Of a DNA stretch of 47,564 bases, positions 6,783 to 13,547 are shown in pieces. Source of the stretch: an uncultured Thermomicrobiaceae bacterium. Lineage in GTDB: Bacteria; Chloroflexota; Chloroflexia; Thermomicrobiales; Thermomicrobiaceae. The notes below the pieces were generated by a model that was not told the DNA's origin, searched no databases, and saw only the letters and a program-made list of their open reading frames with translations. The position numbers and the translations under genes were made by a program. The stretch is from NCBI GenBank assembly GCA_938082375.1, contig CALKCJ010000014.1, positions 1 through 47,564 of the forward strand. The letters run 5' to 3'. Within the stretch, counting starts at the first letter, position 1. Every line of letters starts with the position of its first letter.

Positions 6783-8021
6783 TCAACGCGCGGCGGCGGC
6801 CAGCGCGAGCGTGACGTCCCAGGTCGCTGGGTCGCCCTCGTAGTCGGTGCGCTGGGCCAGGCACGAGGCCACGAGCGCCTGCGAGTCGAAGGCTTGCTCA
6901 GCCTCCTCCGCCTGGGCGAGTGTGGCATGGGTGGCCGGGTGGAGCGGGATGAAGACGGTACAGCAGTCGTCGTCGGGCACGCGGGAGATCGGCTCGGTGC
7001 CGATCTGAACTGCCTCGGCGAGGATTTCGTCCTTGTTGAAGCCCACGAGCGGGCGCAGCAGGGGCAGGTCGGTCACCGCTCCGATCACTCGCATGTTTTC
7101 GAGCGTCTGCGAGCTGACCTGTCCCAGGCTCTCCCCAGTCACCACCGCGCCAGCGCCCTGCTCGTTGGCGAGCGCGGTGGCGATCCGCATCATCAGGCGC
7201 CGGTAAAGCACCACACGCAGGGCCGGCTCGCTAGCCAGCGCGATCTCACGCTGCGCGTCGCCGATCGGCACGATGCTCAGCCGCACTCTTGGTTGATAGC
7301 GCCCGAGGTGCCTGGCGATCTCGACCACCTTCTCGATCGAGATCGGGCGGACGTACGGGTAGGCATGGCAGTGTACCAGCGTCACGAAGCAGCCGCGCTT
7401 CATCATCCGGTAGGCCGCCACTGGCGAGTCGAACCCGCCGGAAAGCAGGACGACGACACGGCCGCTGACACCGACCGGTAGCCCACCCGGCCCCTTCATC
7501 GCCTCGCCGCTCACCAGCGCACGGTCATAGAGGATCTCCACCTGGTAGGTGACATCGGGCGTAGTCAGATTGACCGGCGCACCAGTGCGATCCTTGACGA
7601 GCTGGCCAAGCACACGCTCGAGTTCCGGTGAGGTTAGCGGATAGCTCTTGTTCGTCCGCTTGGCGCGCACGCGATAGCTGCCGGCTGGCGGCCCGAGGAG
7701 ATCGAGGAGCCGGGCCAGCCCATCCTGCAGTTCTTCTATCCGCAACCCGGTCTCAAAAGCGAGCGAGAAGTTTGCGACCCCGAAGACCCAGGCCAGCCGC
7801 TCCCGCACCGCTGGCCACACCTCGAGACCCGGGATCGGGATCACCACCCGAGTATTCCGCACTCGGGCACGCTCATGAGGCACGTCCCGCAGCGCGTGCT
7901 CGATGTTCTGTACCAGCGCGTGCATGAACCAGGGGCGATTCGCCCCCTTTAGCGCAATCTCATGCACCCGGGCCACGACGATCGGCCTATATGTGCGCTC
8001 TACTCGCCCGCCTACGACCAT
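6783..8021 (-). CDS. thiI: tRNA 4-thiouridine sulfurtransferase ThiI
   Basis: A THUMP-containing N-terminal half (EIALKGANRPWF) is followed by an ATP-pyrophosphatase domain with the PP-loop LLSGGFDSPVA near residue 200. GESLGQVSSQTLENM and a Cys pair in PDDDCCTVFIP come later. ThiI adenylates U8 of tRNA and inserts sulfur from a persulfide; in some bacteria it also supplies sulfur for thiazole. At 412 aa it lacks the C-terminal rhodanese domain of the E. coli enzyme, which is usual outside enterobacteria. The ATG at 8021 is preferred; a GTG at 8036 is also in frame. The Rdx/SelW-like gene lies 110 nt upstream on the same strand, and the two may be co-transcribed. Confidence 0.92.
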   Translation of the reverse strand: MVVGGRVERTYRPIVVARVHEIALKGANRPWFMHALVQNIEHALRDVPHERARVRNTRVVIPIPGLEVWPAVRERLAWVFGVANFSLAFETGLRIEELQDGLARLLDLLGPPAGSYRVRAKRTNKSYPLTSPELERVLGQLVKDRTGAPVNLTTPDVTYQVEILYDRALVSGEAMKGPGGLPVGVSGRVVVLLSGGFDSPVAAYRMMKRGCFVTLVHCHAYPYVRPISIEKVVEIARHLGRYQPRVRLSIVPIGDAQREIALASEPALRVVLYRRLMMRIATALANEQGAGAVVTGESLGQVSSQTLENMRVIGAVTDLPLLRPLVGFNKDEILAEAVQIGTEPISRVPDDDCCTVFIPLHPATHATLAQAEEAEQAFDSQALVASCLAQRTDYEGDPATWDVTLALAAAAR

Positions 8022-8131
8022 GCCGTTCGGTATCACCGCCCCTACTCTGAGCCGGAGGAGGGCCCCTCGACTCCTTGCCGCGCCTCGTGCCGGTCACCAG
8101 GGCAGGGCGAGCTGCCAAGCCGCGCAGGTGC

Positions 8132-8377
8132 CTAGGCTCCCAACCGTTCGCCGACCAACCGGATCAGCTCTTCCTCCTCGGGAAAGCGACCGGTCGCGTG
8201 CTTAGAGAAGACCAGCTCCCCGTCCACCGTGACCTCGAATCGTCCACCATCAGACGGCTTCAACGCGATTTCGCCGATATACTCTTCGAACCGATCCAGC
8301 AGCAACTCCACCGCACGGGTGGCACGCTTCTGGTAGCCTCAGCTCGTGCAATATTCGATCCGAATTCGATGCTCCAC
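8132..8377 (-). CDS. Rdx/SelW-like selenoprotein with in-frame TGA (Sec) at codon 13
   Basis: A GTG start at 8377, with GGAGAT 4 nt upstream, opens an 81-codon frame that ends with TAG at 8132. Codons 10-13 read C-T-S-TGA, the CxxU redox motif of the SelW/SelT/SelH (Rdx) family. After the TGA (8339-8341) the homology continues without a break: helix RATRAVELLLDRFEE, then GGRFEVTVDGELVFSK and the family signature TGRFPEEEEL. The length is normal for bacterial Rdx proteins. Family proteins have a thioredoxin-like fold and are thought to be thiol oxidoreductases. A hairpin with bacterial SECIS geometry starts 16 nt after the TGA. A chance nonsense mutation exactly at the Sec position, in an otherwise intact gene, is much less likely. 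Sec insertion requires selABCD elsewhere in the genome. Confidence 0.88.
8308..8322 (-). promoter_or_regulatory. Candidate bacterial SECIS hairpin
   Basis: On the minus strand CCACC pairs perfectly with GGTGG around the 5-nt loop CGTGC; AGC/GCT can add an outer stem. The stem starts 16 nt after the TGA, and the loop starts 21 nt after it. A G is the second loop base. These values fall in the range described for bacterial SECIS elements (loop 16-37 nt downstream, G among the first two loop bases). Confidence 0.65.
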
Positions 8378-8410
8378 GCTGATCTCCTTCCTTGAGCCTC
8401 CAAGCGAGAG

Positions 8411-8416
8411 AGTATA
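8411..8416 (-). promoter_or_regulatory. Candidate -10 box for the selenoprotein gene
   Basis: TATACT on the minus strand, 33 nt before the GTG start, would give a leader of about 27 nt. The -35 region is weak. Confidence 0.4.
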
Positions 8417-8520
8417 CTCACTCGTGCGGCCAAGTCCCACAGCAACCCGGTGAATCCCTGGGATCGGTCACCTCCGCCCAACGTGTGGTCGCTGCCGCAC
8501 AGGTCATCTCTCCCACGCAA

Positions 8521-9375
8521 TCACTGGACTGTGTGACACCAGGTGTTATTGCTCGGGTTCACGTCGGCCCCGGACGGAACCATAGCTTGCGCACAATTGG
8601 TGGCCGGGACTTGCGTGACCGCCGCAGTGAAGCTAAAGAAGGCCGAAGAGTTGGGCGGAAGTGGATTGACCGCCGTGCAGGTCACGCCGGAGCCCGCACC
8701 CGTGATTGAGCAGCTCCAGCCTGGTGCACTGGTCACCGGGCCACTGAACGTCATCGCCCCCTGGCTGACCCAATCGGTGAGTTGCACACCAGGCGGGCAC
8801 GCGCCCGTTCCGATATTCGTGACCCCGATACTGACCGTATAGACACCGTTTTGTGTCGTTGGGGCCATACCTTTGTCAACCAAGAGATCACAGGTGATGG
8901 AACTGGTCGGCGTCGGCGTGGGAGCGGGTGTCGGTGTCGCAGTCGGCACGGGCGTTGGCGTGGGCGTCGGGGTCGTCGTCGGCGCCGCTGTTGGCGTGGC
9001 CGTGGGGAGCGGCGTGGGCGTGGCCGTAGGTACCGGCGTCGGGGTGGGCGTGGGAAGCGGCGTTGGCGTGGCTGTGGGCAGTGGTGTCGGTGTCGCAGTC
9101 GGCACCGGCGTCGGTGTGGCTGTGGGCGTGGGGGTAGGGCGTGGTGGTGTGGCTGTGGGTGTGGGCCCTGCCTCTCCATCCAGCAGCGTCGCTGGTCCGT
9201 GTGGCGTCGCGATCCCGACGGTGGGGATCGGCGGCTTCGTCGGTACCGGGGTTTTGGGAAGAGGAGTCTCAGCCGGGATGGGACTTCCCTTCTCCTTCAG
9301 CGTACCACCGCATGCGCCGAGGATCAGCGCGCCGACGGTGACCATCACGAGTATCCACCAGGAACAGCGCTGCAT
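8521..9375 (-). CDS. Lipoprotein with long Pro/Thr-repeat linker and C-terminal beta domain
   Basis: The ATG at 9375 follows a very good site (GAGGAGGAAG). The signal peptide ends in the lipobox LGAC at residues 18-21, so the protein should be acylated and held on the cell surface. Residues of about 65-165 are a low-complexity PTPTPTATPTPVP linker, typical of Chloroflexi surface proteins. The C-terminal 120 residues (from CDLLVDKG to the end) resemble DUF11-type repeats of cell-surface proteins, with paired Cys, VTNIGTGACP and DVNPSNNTW. The linker probably lifts this domain from the membrane. The partner is unknown. A longer reading frame from GTG 9525 would contain two signal peptides and is not preferred. 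Confidence 0.75.
   Translation of the reverse strand: MQRCSWWILVMVTVGALILGACGGTLKEKGSPIPAETPLPKTPVPTKPPIPTVGIATPHGPATLLDGEAGPTPTATPPRPTPTPTATPTPVPTATPTPLPTATPTPLPTPTPTPVPTATPTPLPTATPTAAPTTTPTPTPTPVPTATPTPAPTPTPTSSITCDLLVDKGMAPTTQNGVYTVSIGVTNIGTGACPPGVQLTDWVSQGAMTFSGPVTSAPGWSCSITGAGSGVTCTAVNPLPPNSSAFFSFTAAVTQVPATNCAQAMVPSGADVNPSNNTWCHTVQ
8900..9170 (-). repeat. Low-complexity repeat coding for the Pro/Thr linker
   Basis: Imperfect short repeats of the GGCGTGGGC/GTCGGCGTG type on the plus strand, read on the minus strand as PTPTPTATP units. Such tracts change length easily by slippage. Confidence 0.8.
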
Positions 9376-9525
9376 CCGCTTCCTCCTCTCTGTCGTGGTC
9401 TGCGGCCCGGTTCCGCTCGGGCAGGGCGGAACGTTCCCCACTACCGGTATGGTCAGGGTCGGAGTCGAGCTCGCCACGAGTACGCCCGAACAAGCTCCGA
9501 GGATCAGTGCGGCGACCATTACCAC
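9376..9525 (-). other. Remnant second lipoprotein signal peptide
   Basis: In the same frame as the lipoprotein gene just downstream, this stretch encodes MVAALILGACSG, a second lipobox signal very close to VGALILGACGG of the gene. It continues with TPTLTIPVVGNVPPCPSG up to the ribosome site of the real gene. It has no good ribosome site, and a TGA stands three codons upstream of its GTG. It looks like a tandem duplication of the gene's 5' end that has decayed. Confidence 0.5.
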
Positions 9526-9899
9526 GGCACTTCACCACCACTGTCTCATGCCGGAACCCGCAACAGGTCACGGCCCCTCCCAGCCGGCGCCACCCTCGGT
9601 CGACACGTCCTGATCGCCGCACGCGGTCGGCGTCACCACTTGGGCAATCCTGCGAGAGCCTCGGCCCGCAGGCTGCAGTTCCTGAACTACCTCAATACAC
9701 CTCCTACCTGGCTCTGGGTAGGGTGACGCAGTCGAGCCTCCCGCGACGCTCCGTCCGTCTCGGCTGTCGGCCCTCGCTCTTCCGTTGCGTCAGGCCCGCG
9801 GCCTTCGGGGCGCCGGCGAGCGGATCGTTGGGGGAACACCGGTGAGCGCCCTCTGCCCGTTCCAACGCAGAAGGAGATCCAACGCATACAGGCGGCTGG
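9526..9899. other. Intergenic, nothing recognised
   Basis: About 370 bp between the lipoprotein remnant and the end of the sigma-factor gene. No gene, RNA or clear terminator is seen. A promoter for the leftward lipoprotein gene should lie in this stretch or in the remnant. Confidence 0.5.
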
Positions 9900-11201
9900 T
9901 TAGCTACAGGTGAGCTCAATAGTATGGGAAGAACCGCGTGGGGCGCGCAGTTCCTGCAGCCCTCTCCCCAGTAGCGCTTGCCCGTCCCAGGTCACCTCGG
10001 CGAGCGGTACAGCGAGCTGAATCTCGACCGGCACACCGGCGAGCCTGATTTCCGCCACCTCGCGCGCCACCCTCACCGTCAGCATCCCGGCCGGTACACG
10101 GAAGTTCCTCACCTCTCCGGGCCGGAACTCCGACGGCACACCGAGCAGCCATGCCGTCGCACGTGCTGACCTGCCGAACTCGAGCTCGAGCGGCGGGCAG
10201 TGGCTCGTCGTGACCGCGACCGTCGCCGTGCCGAAGGTCAGCCAACCCCCCACGACTCCCACCACCACGACAACGGCCCCAATCGTCCCGAGCACCGCCT
10301 TCCCTGGGGCAGTGCCCGTGAGCCAGCCGCGAAGCTGCCCGATGACCGAGCTCAGACCACCCGGGGCCGGTGCTGCGAGTGCCTGCTGCACAGTCGCATC
10401 CAGTACGGTTCGGAGTTCGGGCGTCGGGAGGATCGGTGCCACCGCTGGCAGGAGTTCGGCGGCAGTAGCCACCGTGCTCCGGGTGCGTCGGCAGAGCTCG
10501 CACTGCTCGACATGTCGCGCGACCGTCCGTCGGAGCTGCGGTGTGAGCCCGCTCGGCAGTTCCACCCCGTCCAGTAGACGATCGAGCTGGGCACAGTCGT
10601 GCCGGCCCCAGCGTGCTAGAAGCAGCACCGTCAGGCTTTCCTCCAGCGCATCGCGCAGCCGGCTCAACCGCGTGTTGATCGTGCCGCGCCGGGCGCCGAC
10701 GACCTGCGCCAGTTCGGCCGGCGAGAAATCGTGCCGGAGCGAAAGGTCAAGCAGCGCGTAATCGCTGGGGTTGAGGCCGCGCGCTGCCTGCCAGACCAGC
10801 TCCGCGAGCTCGCCTCGTTGCGCCACCTCCTCGGGCTTGTCCTCCAGTCCGCTCGCGGGAATCTCCGGCTCCCACTCCTCGCCCTCCGACGTCGCGAGAC
10901 GCGAGAACGTCGTTGTGCGCTGTCGACGCAGGCTGTCAATCGCCGTGTTGCGGGCGATCGTGAAGAGCCAGGCACGCACCGAGCCCTGGACACGGCGAGC
11001 GCGCAGTCCAGTGAGCGCCTTGACGAATGTCTCCTGGGTGACGTCGGCTGCTACTTCGCGGTCACCGACGAGGCGCGCGACGAGGTCGTACACGCGGTCA
11101 ACGTAGCGCTCATAGAGCGTCGCGAACGCCTGCGCGTTCCCGGCGCGGAAACGGTCGACGAGTTGATCGTCGGTGACTGCACGGAGGTCGAACTCGGGCA
11201 T
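9900..11201 (-). CDS. ECF sigma factor fused to a zinc-finger, membrane-anchored tail
   Basis: Residues 10-95 form sigma region 2 (LYERYVDRVYDL, DVTQETFVKAL, RAWLFTIARNTAID). Residues 125-195 form region 4 (LSLRHDFSPAELAQVVGARRGTI in two parts). The chain then continues into a zf-HC2-like motif (C203, H230-x3-C234-x2-C237), the hallmark of zinc-binding anti-sigma domains. A membrane helix follows at about 303-323, with an outer beta-rich domain after it. Sigma and anti-sigma-like functions therefore seem to sit in one protein, tethering the sigma factor to the membrane. An outside signal could free or activate it, perhaps by proteolysis; that is inference. No separate anti-sigma gene is next to it. 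Confidence 0.85.
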   Translation of the reverse strand: MPEFDLRAVTDDQLVDRFRAGNAQAFATLYERYVDRVYDLVARLVGDREVAADVTQETFVKALTGLRARRVQGSVRAWLFTIARNTAIDSLRRQRTTTFSRLATSEGEEWEPEIPASGLEDKPEEVAQRGELAELVWQAARGLNPSDYALLDLSLRHDFSPAELAQVVGARRGTINTRLSRLRDALEESLTVLLLARWGRHDCAQLDRLLDGVELPSGLTPQLRRTVARHVEQCELCRRTRSTVATAAELLPAVAPILPTPELRTVLDATVQQALAAPAPGGLSSVIGQLRGWLTGTAPGKAVLGTIGAVVVVVGVVGGWLTFGTATVAVTTSHCPPLELEFGRSARATAWLLGVPSEFRPGEVRNFRVPAGMLTVRVAREVAEIRLAGVPVEIQLAVPLAEVTWDGQALLGRGLQELRAPRGSSHTIELTCS

Positions 11202-11500
11202 GGCTGCAGCGCGCTTCTCCTAGATCGTCTTTCGCGTTTCGCGAGGCTCGACGACTTTCGCGCTGACAATCCTACTACTGCTCCCCGAACGTGTTTCCCC
11301 TCGCATTGTGTCCCACGGCTGCGCAGCCGGCAGTGCATGCCTCGGGAACGCGCAGCGACACTGGCGCACAGTGTCCGGTGGACGACCAGCGTAGCAGCGA
11401 CATTGGGCGCAGGACTGCCGACTCGTCGCACCGTCCTTACCGCGGTATCCTTGCCCACTCGGGAACGGCGCATGAGTGTCCTTCGGCAGGAGGGCAGGTG

Positions 11501-12916
11501 ATGCGGGTAATGAAGTTCGGCGGGACGTCGGTCGGCAACGCGGAGGCCATCGCCCAGACGGCCCGGATTCTGACTGAAGCCTACCGGTCGGGTGGCCCGG
11601 TCGTCGCGGTTGTCTCGGCGATGAGCGGCGTGACCAATCAGCTCCTGGCTTCCGCCGCGGCCGCCGCAGCCGGCGAGAGCGACGCCAGCGGCGAGCTGAA
11701 GCAGGAACTGCTCGACCGTCACCTCGCCGTCGTCGCCGAGCTGGTACACGACCCGGAGCGCCGATTGCACGTCTCCGCGACTCTCGAAGCTCTGGCAGCC
11801 CGCTGTGCTCGACTGGTGGAGTCGGTGCACATCCTGGGCGACCTCTCACCGAGGGCGCAGGACTGGATCGTCTCCTTCGGCGAGCGGATGAGTTGTGCCG
11901 TCGTTGCCAGTGTGCTCGAGGATCGCGGTATTCCAGCAGTTGCCGTCGAGAGCGACCGGGTGATCGTCACCGACGATGCCTTCGGCAACGCTTCCCCGCT
12001 GCTCGACCAGACGCGCGCCCGGGCGCGAGAGCAGCTGGGACCGCTTCTCGCTGAGCAGAAGCTGCCGGTCGTCACCGGCTACTTCGGGGCGACGGCGAGC
12101 GGGGCGGTGACGACGTTGGGCCGGGGCGGATCCGACTATTCGGCATCGATCCTCGGCTACGCGCTCGACGCCGACGAAGTCTGGATCTGGACGGACGTGG
12201 ACGGCGTGATGACCGCTGACCCGCGCCTGGTACCTGAGGCGCGGACGCTACCGGCCATCTCGTTCGCCGAGGCGACTGAGCTCGCCTACTTCGGTGCCAA
12301 GGTGATCCACCCGCGTACGATGCAACCGGCCGCGGAGCGCGGCATCCCGATCTGGATCAAGAACACCTTCCGGCCAGAGCACCCGGGCACGCGCATCGGC
12401 CCTGACACGACGCTAGACGGCTCCGTCGTCAAGGCGATCACCGCCATCCCCGGCGTCAGCGTGATCACGGTCGAGGGCAGCGGGTTCCTCAGCGTCGCCG
12501 ACGTGACCGCGCGGGTCTTCGACACGGTTGGCCAGACCGGTGTCAACGTCTACATGATCTTTCAGGCATCCTCGCAGCATTCGCTGGGCTTCGTTGTCCG
12601 CCAGGCCGATGCGGGGAAGGTGCTGAGTGCGCTGGAGCGGGAGTTCGAGCTGGATCTGCTCAAGGGCCGAGTGCTGCGTATCTGGGAGGATCCGAAGCTG
12701 GCAGTGGTGGCGGTCGTCGGCGCTGGCATGCGGGGCACGCCCGGCGTGGCCGGGCGCGTGTTCCAGACCCTGGGCCAGAACCGGATCAACATCGTCGCCA
12801 TCGCCCAAGGCTCGTCGGAGCTGAACATCTCCTTCGTCATCGCCGAGCACGAGGTGAGCCGCGCTGTGCCGATCATCCACACCGCGTTCGGCCTCAACAA
12901 CGCGCGCAACGCGTAG
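11501..12916 (+). CDS. lysC: Aspartate kinase
   Basis: The start at 11501 follows AGGAGG and gives the standard N-terminus with KFGGTSVG. The kinase domain (1-300) has GRGGSDYSA and WTDVDGVMTADPR, which bind ATP and aspartate. Two ACT domains follow (about 315-465; VITVEGSGFLS and VAVVGAGMRG). The enzyme phosphorylates aspartate, the first step to lysine, threonine and methionine, and the ACT domains normally mediate feedback inhibition. At 471 aa it is of the single-chain, monofunctional type, without homoserine dehydrogenase. Some 300 bp lie between it and the divergent sigma-factor gene. I saw no lysine riboswitch or T-box there. Confidence 0.95.
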   Translation: MRVMKFGGTSVGNAEAIAQTARILTEAYRSGGPVVAVVSAMSGVTNQLLASAAAAAAGESDASGELKQELLDRHLAVVAELVHDPERRLHVSATLEALAARCARLVESVHILGDLSPRAQDWIVSFGERMSCAVVASVLEDRGIPAVAVESDRVIVTDDAFGNASPLLDQTRARAREQLGPLLAEQKLPVVTGYFGATASGAVTTLGRGGSDYSASILGYALDADEVWIWTDVDGVMTADPRLVPEARTLPAISFAEATELAYFGAKVIHPRTMQPAAERGIPIWIKNTFRPEHPGTRIGPDTTLDGSVVKAITAIPGVSVITVEGSGFLSVADVTARVFDTVGQTGVNVYMIFQASSQHSLGFVVRQADAGKVLSALEREFELDLLKGRVLRIWEDPKLAVVAVVGAGMRGTPGVAGRVFQTLGQNRINIVAIAQGSSELNISFVIAEHEVSRAVPIIHTAFGLNNARNA

Positions 12917-12924
12917 CCTGGGAA

Positions 12925-13296
12925 CTACCGGGGACGCTTCTTGCGGAGGCGAAGCACCCTCCTCGCCGCTCTGATTGGCCTCGATCCGCGCTTGCGGCGG
13001 ATGAACACGCCGTCCCACCTGCGGCGAACCGGCACGCGGGCAGCGGACGGCGACAGTCCAGCCGTATCCGGTGTGTCCGGCGCCGTCTCATCTGGCACCG
13101 GGGGCTCCGGGTCAGCCGCGGGCGAGGCTGACTCTGCCACCGCCTCGTGCTGATGGGACCGAGCAGAGCGGCGCTGCCGGCGCAAGGATAGCACGCTCGT
13201 GAGGATGATCAGCACCGGCAAGATCAGGAAACCACCGATGAAGAGGAGGTCACCCCAACCAACCGGCCACACGAGCGCCTTCCCCTTCGAACTCAT
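12925..13296 (-). CDS. Small membrane protein with one helix and a basic tail (123 aa)
   Basis: One hydrophobic helix (GDLLFIGGFLILPVLIILT) lies near the N-terminus, then an acidic Pro-rich stretch (30-75) and an Arg-rich C-terminus (RRKRGSRPIRAARRVLRLR). GAGGG lies 9 nt before the ATG. It is convergent to aspartate kinase. The family is not recognised; the layout suggests an inner-membrane protein with a basic cytoplasmic tail. Confidence 0.5.
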   Translation of the reverse strand: MSSKGKALVWPVGWGDLLFIGGFLILPVLIILTSVLSLRRQRRSARSHQHEAVAESASPAADPEPPVPDETAPDTPDTAGLSPSAARVPVRRRWDGVFIRRKRGSRPIRAARRVLRLRKKRPR

Positions 13297-13370
13297 CCGC
13301 GATTCCCTCGAACCTGAAACACTCGGCGAGCTCCTCTGGTTCCCGTGTCCCGACAGTGCGAGGTGAGGCG

Positions 13371-13547
13371 ATGCTGGTCTGGATTATGCTCACACTGCTG
13401 GCCGCGGTCGTGCTGCACCTGGGGATAGTCTGGCTGCTGCGACGCCTCGGGGTCGAGCCAGCGGTGCCAGAGCAACTCGCGGGCGGGTTCCGCGATGTGC
13501 TGGCGTCCGTGCGACACTGGACAACTGGTCACCTCAGGCGCGGCTGA
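13371..13547 (+). CDS. Small single-helix membrane protein (58 aa)
   Basis: The ATG at 13371 follows GAGGTGAGG. The peptide is one strong hydrophobic helix (VWIMLTLLAAVVLHLGIVWLL) plus a short amphipathic tail. A GTG five codons earlier is also possible. It overlaps the end of the convergent Lon-like gene by 19 nt. Function unknown. Confidence 0.45.
   Translation: MLVWIMLTLLAAVVLHLGIVWLLRRLGVEPAVPEQLAGGFRDVLASVRHWTTGHLRRG

Noticed and set aside
8339-8341. TGA in the Rdx-like gene as a simple nonsense mutation
   Set aside because: The TGA sits exactly at the family's Sec position, the rest of the frame is intact, and a SECIS-like hairpin follows.
8873-9613. Plus-strand frame of VGVGVGVAVG repeats
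   Set aside because: It is the antisense of the Pro/Thr linker of the leftward lipoprotein, which has a signal peptide and a good ribosome site.
11202-11500. Lysine riboswitch or T-box before aspartate kinase
   Set aside because: No conserved leader motif or terminator hairpin was found in the 300-bp upstream region.
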